A program made the translations under genes and the position numbers. A model generated the notes under the pieces. The model was not told the origin of the DNA. It did not search any database and saw only the letters and a program-made list of their open reading frames with translations. A DNA stretch of 58,536 bases from an uncultured Gammaproteobacteria bacterium (GTDB lineage: Bacteria > Pseudomonadota > Gammaproteobacteria > Arenicellales > JAANXG01), in the NCBI GenBank assembly GCA_947258495.1, contig CAMYIN010000014.1, forward strand, positions 1 through 58,536, read 5' to 3'. Of the stretch, positions 9,669-18,194 are shown one piece after another. How positions within the stretch are numbered: position 1 is the first letter of the stretch; every line of letters starts with the position of its first letter.

Positions 9669-10838
9669 TCATAGTCCGGTCAGGCGGCGCAACTCGGTGT
9701 GCAGCATGCTCATCAGTTCGATGCCGATCCCCGGGGTGTCGTGGCCGCGGGTGTGGCCGTCGACGATGGCGATGTCGTCGGCGAAGCCGCCGAAGGGTTG
9801 AAACACGCCGGGGTAGGATTCCGATCCGCCGGTCTGCAGGCCGAGGGCGATATTCAGCGCCAGCTGGTGCCCCCCGTGGGGGATGAGGCGTCGCCGCGAC
9901 CAGCCGTGGGACTCGGTGAGCCGGATGACCCGCAGGTATTCCGTGAGTCCGTAACTCAAGGCCGGATCCAGTTGGATCCAGTCGCGGTCGGGGCGCAGGC
10001 CGGCGTAGCGAAGCAGGTTCGCAAGGTCCTGATGCGAGAACAGGTTCTCGCCGGTGGCAATGGGGCCGGCATAGTGCTGCGCCAGGGTGGCGTGCAGCAG
10101 GTAGTCCAGCGGGTCCCCCGGCTCCTCGAACCAGAACAGGTCGAAGCCACGCATGGCGTCGCCATAGGCCAGGGCCGTGCGCAGGTCGAAGCGGCCATTG
10201 GCGTCGACCGCCAGGCTCTGCCCGCTGCCGACCACCTCGAGCACGGCCTCGATGCGCCGCAGGTCGGTATCCAGATCGGCGCCCCCGATTTTCATCTTCA
10301 CGACGCGATACCCCTGGTCACGATAACGCCGGATCTCTTCTCGAAGCTGAGGCAGTTCCTTGCCGGGGTAGTAATACCCGCCGCCGGGGTAGACCAGTAC
10401 CTGCTCGTCGTGATGGCCGTCGTTGTAACGTTGTGAAAGCAGCCGCCACAGGGGTTGCCCGGCGATTTTCGCCACCGCGTCCCACACCGCCATGTCCAGG
10501 GCGCCCGCCGCCACCGCACGGTCGCCGTGGCCGCCGGGTTTTTCGTTTCGCATAAAAACGTCCCAGATCTTCGCCGGATCGAGGTTGTCTCCGCTGTCTT
10601 CGATCAGCTCCGCGGGATCGGCTTCCATGAGGCGGGGGATGAAACGCTCGCGCAGGATCCCGCCCTGGGCGTAGCGACCGTTGGAACAGAAGCCGTAGCC
10701 GACGACGGTGGCGCCGTCGCGGACGACGTCCGACACCACGGCAACGACGCTGACCGTCATGCGGCTGAAATCGATATAGGCGTTGCGGATGGACGAGCTG
10801 ATGGGTGCGGTGCGTTCGCGTATTTCGACAATGCGCAC
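9669..10838 (-). CDS. Mandelate racemase/muconate lactonizing enzyme family (enolase superfamily), possibly D-tartrate dehydratase-like; GTG start proposed
   Basis: VVKMKIGG (KxK), AVDANGRFD, FWFEEPGD, ATGENLFS, LIPHGGHQLALNIALGLQTGG metal/catalytic motifs. The supplied ORF runs upstream through tctB in another frame; GTG at 10838 lies just after the tctB stop. Confidence 0.82.
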   Translation of the reverse strand: MRIVEIRERTAPISSSIRNAYIDFSRMTVSVVAVVSDVVRDGATVVGYGFCSNGRYAQGGILRERFIPRLMEADPAELIEDSGDNLDPAKIWDVFMRNEKPGGHGDRAVAAGALDMAVWDAVAKIAGQPLWRLLSQRYNDGHHDEQVLVYPGGGYYYPGKELPQLREEIRRYRDQGYRVVKMKIGGADLDTDLRRIEAVLEVVGSGQSLAVDANGRFDLRTALAYGDAMRGFDLFWFEEPGDPLDYLLHATLAQHYAGPIATGENLFSHQDLANLLRYAGLRPDRDWIQLDPALSYGLTEYLRVIRLTESHGWSRRRLIPHGGHQLALNIALGLQTGGSESYPGVFQPFGGFADDIAIVDGHTRGHDTPGIGIELMSMLHTELRRLTGL

Positions 10839-10843
10839 AGTCG

Positions 10844-11314
10844 TTACCCGGTGAACAGGCGGCCGGCCGGCAGGGGCACCAGTAGAACCTTGTTGAACAG
10901 GAAATAAAACCCCAGCACGATTGCCGTTCCAACCAAGGGGTAAACGAAAACTCGGGCCCGGGTCCACGGGTCGTACATCGCCAGCAGCATGATCGCCATG
11001 AACGCCGCCAAGCCGGAGAGCAGGAAACCCAAATAGGGCATCGACAGCGCGGCGACCAGCAGTACGATCACCAGCCCGACTCGGCGCATCGTCGATTCGG
11101 GTCCGCGTTGGACGCGGTCCGGCGGACGCGCGAGGTTCCAGACAATGGAAGCGATGCAAAACACGATCAGCGAGCCGGCGACGGTGCGGGGAAACACGTA
11201 AGAATCGGCGTCCGCGTAATCCAGCGTGTCCCACAATGCCAGCACGCCAACGAGGACGAATACAGCGGCCACGACCATTCCGCCGATGTCGCGCGACGCG
11301 GGATCAGCGCGCAT
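10844..11314 (-). CDS. Tripartite tricarboxylate transporter, small membrane subunit TctB family
   Basis: 156 aa, four hydrophobic helices, located between TctA and the enolase-family gene. Confidence 0.8.
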   Translation of the reverse strand: MRADPASRDIGGMVVAAVFVLVGVLALWDTLDYADADSYVFPRTVAGSLIVFCIASIVWNLARPPDRVQRGPESTMRRVGLVIVLLVAALSMPYLGFLLSGLAAFMAIMLLAMYDPWTRARVFVYPLVGTAIVLGFYFLFNKVLLVPLPAGRLFTG

Positions 11315-11493
11315 GGGTTACGGCATCTCCGAATTTTCTTATCGCGGTCGGCCCGGGGGAGCGTCCGACGCACGGCGAGGAAGAGGACAGGCCCACGCGC
11401 GAACGCAGGACGCGTTGACGATAGCGACCCGGAAGGTCTCTGGTGCAGGAAGAGATCCCGTCACCGTTCGAGGCGTGATGGCTGATGCGGGAG

Positions 11494-13002
11494 TCAGTCG
11501 GCACGGGCGAACTCCCGTTTGACGCGAAGGCGGTTCAACAGCAACGGTGAGAACAAAGACAGCAGAATGAAGGCGAAAATGCCCAGCGAAATGGGCCGGC
11601 CGAAGAACTGGCCCCACAGGTTGTCCGCCGCCGCACCGATGATCCAACCCTGGACGAATCCCTGTTCCGCAATCGATCCCAGTATCAGACCCAGGACGAT
11701 GGGCGATGCGCTGAATCCGAAGCGGCCCAATACCCACCCCAAGACGCCGAGGATCGTCATGATTACGACGTCGGAGACGCTGTTGCGTATGGAGTAGGTC
11801 CCGATCAGAGTCATGAACGCCACCGTAGGTACCAGCATCGCCTTGGGCACGGTGACGATGGAGCGGTAGGCGTACCGTCCGATGAGCAAGCCGGTCGGCA
11901 GCATCAGCACGGTGGCGAGCAACAGCCCCCAAATGAAGACGTAGACGATGGAACCGTGCTCGGTGAACAGGTTGGGACCGGTGCGCACGCCCTGGATAAG
12001 CAAAGCGCCGAGGATCACGGCGTCGGGCGGTGTGCCGGGTATGCCCAGCACCAGAGTGGGAATAAAGCCGCCGCCGACCGTCGCGTTGTTGGCCGATTCC
12101 GTGGCCTGCACGCCCTCGGGCGCACCGCCCCCGAATCTTTCCTGTTGCTTCGACGATCGTCGCGCCTCGGAATAAGCCACCAGGCCGGCGATGGAGCCGC
12201 CGGCGCCGGGGAGGATACCCACCAGGGTGCCGATGACGGAGCTGCGTGCCAGGTTGAATTTGCTCCGCCAGGAAATGTTCAAGGCTTCCCGCAGTCGAAA
12301 TCCCCGCGACGCTTCTTCGACCTTCAAATGGCGGTCCGGGGTCGCCACCAGATCGATCAGCACCGGAACGCAGTACAGGCCGATGAGCGCCGAAACCACC
12401 TCGATCCCACCGAGCAGGGTCTGGCTGCCGAAGGTCAAGCGGACATCGGCGCTGATTTCGGCCACGCCGATGCACGACAACAACAACCCGAAACACGCGC
12501 CGATGAGTCCTTTGAGCAGATTCCCCTGGGACAGCGCCGATATCAGGGTAAGCCCCAATATCGCCAGCCAGAAGTACTCGACCGGTCCGAAGGCAAGCGC
12601 GACGTTGGCAAGCGGCGGCGCCAGCGACAGCAGAAACACGGCGCCCACCAGCCCGCCGCATACCGAGGCGATACAGGCGAGGGTAATGGCCAGGTCGCCG
12701 TCGCCCCGTTTGGCCATGGGAAAGCCGTCGAAGGTGGTAGCTATGGCCGAGGGTGTGCCCGGCGTATTCAACAGGATGGCTGCGTAGGCACCGCCGTAGA
12801 TTGCGCCGGTATATATGGCGCCCATCAGGATCAGCGCAGACGCGGGCTCCATGGAAAAGGTGACCGGGATCAGTACCGCCACCGCCATGGTCGCGGTCAG
12901 CCCCGGCAGTGAGCCGACGACGGTCCCGGCGACGACGCCCCCCAGCGCGAGTGCAACATGGTAGGGGGTGAGCGCCGCTAGCAGGTAACCCAGACTGTTC
13001 AT
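11494..13002 (-). CDS. Tripartite tricarboxylate transporter, large permease subunit TctA family
   Basis: GVVAGTVVGSLPGLTATMAVAVLIPVTFSMEP...IPGTPPDAVILGALLIQGVRTGP. Confidence 0.93.
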   Translation of the reverse strand: MNSLGYLLAALTPYHVALALGGVVAGTVVGSLPGLTATMAVAVLIPVTFSMEPASALILMGAIYTGAIYGGAYAAILLNTPGTPSAIATTFDGFPMAKRGDGDLAITLACIASVCGGLVGAVFLLSLAPPLANVALAFGPVEYFWLAILGLTLISALSQGNLLKGLIGACFGLLLSCIGVAEISADVRLTFGSQTLLGGIEVVSALIGLYCVPVLIDLVATPDRHLKVEEASRGFRLREALNISWRSKFNLARSSVIGTLVGILPGAGGSIAGLVAYSEARRSSKQQERFGGGAPEGVQATESANNATVGGGFIPTLVLGIPGTPPDAVILGALLIQGVRTGPNLFTEHGSIVYVFIWGLLLATVLMLPTGLLIGRYAYRSIVTVPKAMLVPTVAFMTLIGTYSIRNSVSDVVIMTILGVLGWVLGRFGFSASPIVLGLILGSIAEQGFVQGWIIGAAADNLWGQFFGRPISLGIFAFILLSLFSPLLLNRLRVKREFARAD

Positions 13003-13046
13003 GGAGCCGGTCGCCGCTTGTAGTACCGAGGCAAACCAGCCGGGGA

Positions 13047-14006
13047 TTACTTAATGACGCCGGCTTCCTTCGCTGCGGCGACGTAGGCCTGCCGCTTCTC
13101 GTCCATGAATGCCTTCATGCCTTTGTAATCCACGTCCACCAGCGCAAATCCGTCGTTCTCCATTTTCTGTTTGAATGCGGGATCCGCATTTATCTGCCCG
13201 ATCATGGAGGACAATTTTTCGCGCACGTTTTCCGGCGTGGAGTTGGGCACCGCGATGCCGCGGTACGCGCCGGAGACGATGTCGAAACCCAGTTCCTTGA
13301 AGGTCGGAACATCGGGGAAGCGCGGGTGCCGCTGCTCCATCGCCACCGCCAGCAAGCGCACTTTGTCGGCGTGTTTTGCCCCCACGGAGGTGTATCCCCA
13401 CTGCCCGGTCACCTGGTTGCCCAGCAGCGCGGTCACCGAGGCGCCGGTTCCTTTGAACGCCACGTAGGTGGTCTTGACGCCCGCCAGCTTGTCAAATGTC
13501 ACCTGAGCGAGGTGGTTGGCGGTGCCTTTTCCGGATCCCGAGAAGGTGATCTTGCCCGGATTGCTCTTGGCGTGGTCGATCACGTCCTGAAGGGTCTTGA
13601 ACGGGCTGTCGTCCGACACCACCACGGCGTCGGGGGTGTAGTGGAACATGTAGATCAACGCCAGTTCGTCGGTCTTGAAACCCACGTCCTTCTGCAGGGG
13701 CTTGACGATGATGTGAGGCAGGTTTATCCCCATGATGTTGTAGCCGTCTCCGGGCATGTCGTTCAGCTGCGACCAACCTACTGCGCCACCCCCGCCGGGT
13801 TTGTAGGATATCACCAGGTCCTGTCCGAATTTCTTCTTGAAGAACGCTTGCTGGTGGCGAGCGGTGATATCGGATTCTCCGCCCGGCCCGAAGGGGATCA
13901 CGTAACTGATGGGTTTTTCGGGGTATTCCGCGGACGCTACGGACGCGGTTAATGCCAGCGCCGCGGCCAGAGCCGTAAATATGCCTCGCTTCTTACTCGT
14001 GAACAT
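13047..14006 (-). CDS. Tripartite tricarboxylate transporter substrate-binding protein TctC family
   Basis: Signal peptide then YPEKPISYVIPFGPGGESDITARHQQAFFKKKFGQDLVISYKPGGGGAVGW; typical Bug/TctC fold. Confidence 0.93.
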   Translation of the reverse strand: MFTSKKRGIFTALAAALALTASVASAEYPEKPISYVIPFGPGGESDITARHQQAFFKKKFGQDLVISYKPGGGGAVGWSQLNDMPGDGYNIMGINLPHIIVKPLQKDVGFKTDELALIYMFHYTPDAVVVSDDSPFKTLQDVIDHAKSNPGKITFSGSGKGTANHLAQVTFDKLAGVKTTYVAFKGTGASVTALLGNQVTGQWGYTSVGAKHADKVRLLAVAMEQRHPRFPDVPTFKELGFDIVSGAYRGIAVPNSTPENVREKLSSMIGQINADPAFKQKMENDGFALVDVDYKGMKAFMDEKRQAYVAAAKEAGVIK

Positions 14007-14039
14007 TTTGCCTCCTCTTTCGTGGTTAGCCCGAAACGG

Positions 14040-15209
14040 TTATGCGCTTCGATACAGTTTCGTCAACACGAACTCTCTATGACCCAACGCCTCGGCCGCG
14101 GTCAACCTCCCGTTACAGGTCCGGAGTGTCATATCGATGAGACGATCTCCCGCCTCGTCCAGGGTCATCTCGCGCCGCAACAGACCGGAAACGTCTACGT
14201 CGATGTGTTCTTTCATGGTACGCACGGTGCGCGGGTTGCCGCTGAGCTTGATCACCGGTTCGATGGGATTGCCGATAATGTTGCCTTGACCGGTCGGAAA
14301 AAGATGTACGACGAAACCCGCAGCCGCCTGAAGCGTAACACACTCCGCAGCGGCGGATGAGGTATCCATGAAGTACAGACCCGCCCCCCTGCCGGGCGTC
14401 TCAGCTGGCGCCAGAACGTCGATGAACTGAGTCTTCTTCCCTATTTTTTCCAGGTTGCCGAAGGCCTTTTCTTCGATCGTAGTCAGTCCGCCTTCGATGT
14501 TTCCCTTGGTAGGCTGACTTTCCGAGAGATCGTTGGTTTTATAGGGTTCGATGACTTCATCCATATAGGCCTGCCAGGTGTCCATGAACTTCTGTGCCAC
14601 TTCCGGCGTTTTCGCCCGCGAGGCGCATACGCGCTCGGCCCCGGTAATCTCGGAGGTCTCGCCGAAACACGTCGTCGCCCCCAATGGATTGAGTTTGTCG
14701 ATCAAGTTGCCCACCGTTGGGTTCGCAGATAAGCCCGATGTGGTGTCCGATTCGCCGCATTTCACGGATACCCAGAGATCGGAGAGACCGCATTCCTCGC
14801 GCTGCAGCTCGGAGGCCCATTGCAGATAATCCTTGGCCTTGCGGCTGGCGGCGGCGATGGTGTCTATGTCGCCGATCTGTTCGATGGCGAAACCTTCGAC
14901 CGGTTTGCCGGTATCGGCGATCCCCTCCACCACGCGGTTGGTCCAACCGGGCTCGATGCCGATGACGACGACCGCGGCGACGTTGGGATTCGATCCGGTG
15001 CCTATCAGGGTTCGAAAGAACAGCTCGAGATCTGCACCGAACTGCAATCGACCATAGGCGTGGGGAATGGCCAACGCGCCCTTGATGTTGTTGGCGACGG
15101 CTTCCGCGGCCGCATTGGAGAGATCGTCCAACGGTAGAATCACGACGTGATTCCGCACGCCGACCCTGCTGTTTTCACGGCGATATCCCCAAAATCTATC
15201 GGTTAGCAT
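14040..15209 (-). CDS. suyB: Sulfolactate sulfo-lyase large subunit SuyB (UxaA family)
   Basis: [92 protein letters not shown]...[13 protein letters not shown] at 15209 preferred to the GTG at 15218. Confidence 0.9.
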   Translation of the reverse strand: MLTDRFWGYRRENSRVGVRNHVVILPLDDLSNAAAEAVANNIKGALAIPHAYGRLQFGADLELFFRTLIGTGSNPNVAAVVVIGIEPGWTNRVVEGIADTGKPVEGFAIEQIGDIDTIAAASRKAKDYLQWASELQREECGLSDLWVSVKCGESDTTSGLSANPTVGNLIDKLNPLGATTCFGETSEITGAERVCASRAKTPEVAQKFMDTWQAYMDEVIEPYKTNDLSESQPTKGNIEGGLTTIEEKAFGNLEKIGKKTQFIDVLAPAETPGRGAGLYFMDTSSAAAECVTLQAAAGFVVHLFPTGQGNIIGNPIEPVIKLSGNPRTVRTMKEHIDVDVSGLLRREMTLDEAGDRLIDMTLRTCNGRLTAAEALGHREFVLTKLYRSA

Positions 15210-15211
15210 AG

Positions 15212-15493
15212 CTACCACCTTTTGGTTTTCAGGTTGTGGACATGGACGTGGCCACCTTTGGGTATATCGGCGATTGCTCGGCCAATATCGTGGCCATATT
15301 TCAGGACGGTGTCGCCGCTCGCTATATCTTGAAGAGCGAGCTTGTGCCCGATCGGTACGTCGTCGAGCACCTGAATGTCGAGAGATGCGTCTCCGTTCAT
15401 CACCCAGCCGGTCAGGGTCTGATTGGCTTTGACGTCTTCGGTGACGATCACCCCGACGCTGTCTTCGGAGTCGTGTACGAGAAAATGGATCAT
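15212..15493 (-). CDS. suyA: Sulfolactate sulfo-lyase small subunit SuyA (SAF domain)
   Basis: [93 protein letters not shown]. Confidence 0.9.
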   Translation of the reverse strand: MIHFLVHDSEDSVGVIVTEDVKANQTLTGWVMNGDASLDIQVLDDVPIGHKLALQDIASGDTVLKYGHDIGRAIADIPKGGHVHVHNLKTKRW

Positions 15494-15554
15494 GCGGAGA
15501 TCCTCAAATGATGGGTGCGTTCGCAGCCGGATTCTAAAACAGAGCCTTTTTAAA

Positions 15555-15580
15555 ATTCAACTATATGAATTATATGAATC
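15555..15580 (-). promoter_or_regulatory. Candidate operator/promoter upstream of suyA
   Basis: Two abutting direct repeats TATATGAAT (15562-15570, 15571-15579), ATTCA/TGAAT dyad, and a minus-strand TATAAT at 15569-15574. Confidence 0.4.
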
Positions 15581-15710
15581 GGCGTACGGTCCGTTGGGCT
15601 CGATGCGCCGCAGGAATCGTGGATCGCGACCGCGGGCGGCGGGTCAGACTGCGGACGGTCTTGAGACGGGGGTTCGCCGAACCCGGCCGGCGTGGTGATC
15701 CAGTAGCGCG

Positions 15711-15756
15711 AAGGCGTATCGGGGCTTTAATACAAGGCGTATCGGGGCTTTAATAC
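15711..15756. repeat. Perfect 2x tandem repeat of a 23-bp unit
   Basis: AAGGCGTATCGGGGCTTTAATAC repeated head-to-tail twice. Confidence 0.9.
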
Positions 15757-15801
15757 AATGAATCGTCGGCGCACGCGTAAGCGAGTGCTGACGACTAGCG
15801 A

Positions 15802-16212
15802 TTAACTCGAACCGCTGGTGGTGGCGAGGAAAAACTCGTCCACGAAGGCCTCGGAGTCCGAAGTCGTTGTGCGCATGGTGTTTTCGGACAACAGACCGTG
15901 CTGCTGCAGCGCTTCGACGAAATCGACCCCTTCGACCGCCGTGCACAGCCCGTATTTGAATCCCTTGCCGGGTGATCCACTCGGGATCATCCACGCAACG
16001 CTGACGTCCACAACCAACTCACTGATTACCATCGTCACCTCAGGCTCGTCGGGTAATCGTTTGCCGGTCGTGACACACATTCCAGATTTGGAAACGTTCA
16101 AGATCTTAAACGGTATGTTGTCGTCGTTGGAACCAAGATCGAAAATCCCCTCTATTTCACCTTTGACCTGATACCGGACTTCACGCCGCATCTCCGCGCC
16201 ATGCTCGTTCAT
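15802..16212 (-). CDS. PilZ domain protein
   Basis: RREVRYQVKGEIEGIF...FKILNVSKSGMCVTTGKRLPDEPEVTMVI. Confidence 0.75.
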   Translation of the reverse strand: MNEHGAEMRREVRYQVKGEIEGIFDLGSNDDNIPFKILNVSKSGMCVTTGKRLPDEPEVTMVISELVVDVSVAWMIPSGSPGKGFKYGLCTAVEGVDFVEALQQHGLLSENTMRTTTSDSEAFVDEFFLATTSGSS

Positions 16213-16702
16213 GGCAGCAACCCCTTCGATCCTGATTTAGCCATGCCTTTGTACAAGAATACCCCCATCTATGGTATCTCCAGTTTTTTTAAGTTTAGTC
16301 CGAAGGCCGGCGCTTCTCCACGTCAATGCAAAATTGCAATCGGCGCGTGTTTCTCATATTAATCAGAAAGTTAGTAAGCGTACGTAAGCCGATTCAAGCG
16401 ATGCGGTGTCCGCGATTGGCCGCGACCGTGTCGGCAGCCGCATGTGTCGGTGACCGCCCTCATGCAAGGGTCACCGTCGCTGCTAATTATCGTCATAGCA
16501 GCGGAAATCTTTACCAATGCCGGAAGCGTCCTGGGGATCGGCTGCAAACCACCGGGGTGAACGCGGTTGCTTGTCGCAGCGCCCGGTGCTGCACACAGGG
16601 CGACTCCAGGTAGTGCGTTCTGAAGATGCGCGGCGTGGGATATCTCGCCGATGCCGTCTCGATTCCGACGTGAATCGGGCGGTTCAGGGAAAATCCCGTC
16701 CG

Positions 16703-16882
16703 TCAGGCCAGAAAGCCGGCCCAGGCCAGGCCGGCCAATATAATGGCTGTGACTACGGAAACGGATACCAGACTCACGCCGACTCCGGGTCCCTGGGAGG
16801 CCTGGTGTTCATGAAATATGAACATCTCTTCATAGCGGCGTTTGCTTAACTGGTATTCTCGCGCACAGTTAAACTTGTTCAT
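16703..16882 (-). CDS. Small single-helix membrane protein (59 aa), hypothetical
   Basis: MNKFNCAREYQLSKRRYEEMFIFHEHQASQGPGVGVSLVSVSVVTAIILAGLAWAGFLA, in-frame start inside the longer ORF. Confidence 0.45.
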   Translation of the reverse strand: MNKFNCAREYQLSKRRYEEMFIFHEHQASQGPGVGVSLVSVSVVTAIILAGLAWAGFLA

Positions 16883-17217
16883 GATTCTCCAGGCGGTTTT
16901 CCGCGCTGTAAACTGCTTGTTCTCTAGCATAGAGCATAGTCCAGGGCGGTGAATTGACAATCCGCCCCTGCCATTTTTCGTCGTCAATCGGGAATGCCCG
17001 ATCGCAACGGGCCGTGTAGTTCGTACCATTGCCGCGGCGGTGCGAGGCGGATATAGCGGAAACCTTGTGGCGCGGATTTGTCCCGGAACACAACCCCGTG
17101 CCTGAGCCACGAGAACGGGCGACGGACGAGGTCGGAAGCGGCTCTGCCGACAGACGACCGGGTCCAGAACATCCCGGCCACATCGGGACGATTCTCCGCG
17201 CATAAGCGCGGGGAGAT

Positions 17218-18033
17218 TCAAGCGATCTTGATGTGCCAGGGTTCGTATCGGAGCCCGAGAAGATTGTCTGCGGGGTAGCGTAATCGTGCATACCCCAGAT
17301 CGACCAATTTCTTGAACACCTCCGTCTGCGCGAAATCGCTGGTGAAATTTCGAACCCCCCAGCCGCGCTGGCCAACGTCGAAATCTCCCGCCGCGTGGAA
17401 CGAATAACCCGGGGGCGCCAGAGATCGGGACGCGCGGGACAGGTTGCCTTTCGTTCTAAGCGCTTTGGCCAGGAAAAGATACATTTGCTTGGCCATGCCG
17501 CGGACGCCGGAAGTCAAAATAACGTCTCCGCCGATCTTCTTACTCAGGGCATTGTAAGTGTGCAAGGGATCGCCCTTGAACAGGTACTGCCCGGTGCGGC
17601 GAATGGCGGTGCTGTCTTTCTTTCGAACTTGATCAGTGAGCCCATTCAGTACCTTTTCGCCGAGAAAGCCGTAACACGCGGCGTCCCGGTAAAAAATATC
17701 CTCGAGAAAATCCAATTCTTTCTTCGGGAATTTGCCGACCTTTCGGTAGTTGCGCGCCACGGCCAGCATTTCATCGAATCCTACCAGGGCGAACCTTCCA
17801 TGGCCGACGATGCCGCGAACGCGGCGTAGCCTTGCGACGACGGATTTAAGGATCGCCATCTGTTCCGCAGATAAAAAAATGTCGCCGGTGTGATTCGCCT
17901 CAAAATTTCGAATCTTACTGCGGTACGGATCATCGGGTCGGCAGAGTGAAGCGTACGCCGGTATGGATAAGCCACCCGCCGACACGGTCAGGAATAACCC
18001 CCCGGCCGTCTGCAGAAATCGTCGTTTATCCAT
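17218..18033 (-). CDS. VanY/LAS-family (M15) D-Ala-D-Ala carboxypeptidase-like secreted protein
   Basis: Signal peptide; SGVRGMAKQMYLF, GYSFHAAGDFDVGQRGWG and YEPWHIKIA match His/Asp/EPWH metal-site motifs of the family. Confidence 0.78.
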   Translation of the reverse strand: MDKRRFLQTAGGLFLTVSAGGLSIPAYASLCRPDDPYRSKIRNFEANHTGDIFLSAEQMAILKSVVARLRRVRGIVGHGRFALVGFDEMLAVARNYRKVGKFPKKELDFLEDIFYRDAACYGFLGEKVLNGLTDQVRKKDSTAIRRTGQYLFKGDPLHTYNALSKKIGGDVILTSGVRGMAKQMYLFLAKALRTKGNLSRASRSLAPPGYSFHAAGDFDVGQRGWGVRNFTSDFAQTEVFKKLVDLGYARLRYPADNLLGLRYEPWHIKIA

Positions 18034-18194
18034 CGCGTCGTCGTTATATCCCGTGGCAGGCCTGGGCCTATTGTTATTGGATCGATCTAAGAAAAATTTT
18101 AGCAGAGGTACAAGATAATTGAACAGTTTATCGGCAGGCAGACGGACGGATCCCCGGCTCCGACGTCGCTAAGCCTCGGCGAAGGTTACGCCGG

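Noticed and set aside
9669-11234. 521-aa ORF as a single protein
   Set aside because: Upstream part is an out-of-frame translation of tctB; the enolase-superfamily homology begins near the GTG at 10838.
11339-12661. 440-aa minus-strand ORF overlapping tctA
   Set aside because: Alternate frame of tctA, Arg/Gly-rich, no family signal; tctA itself is unambiguous.
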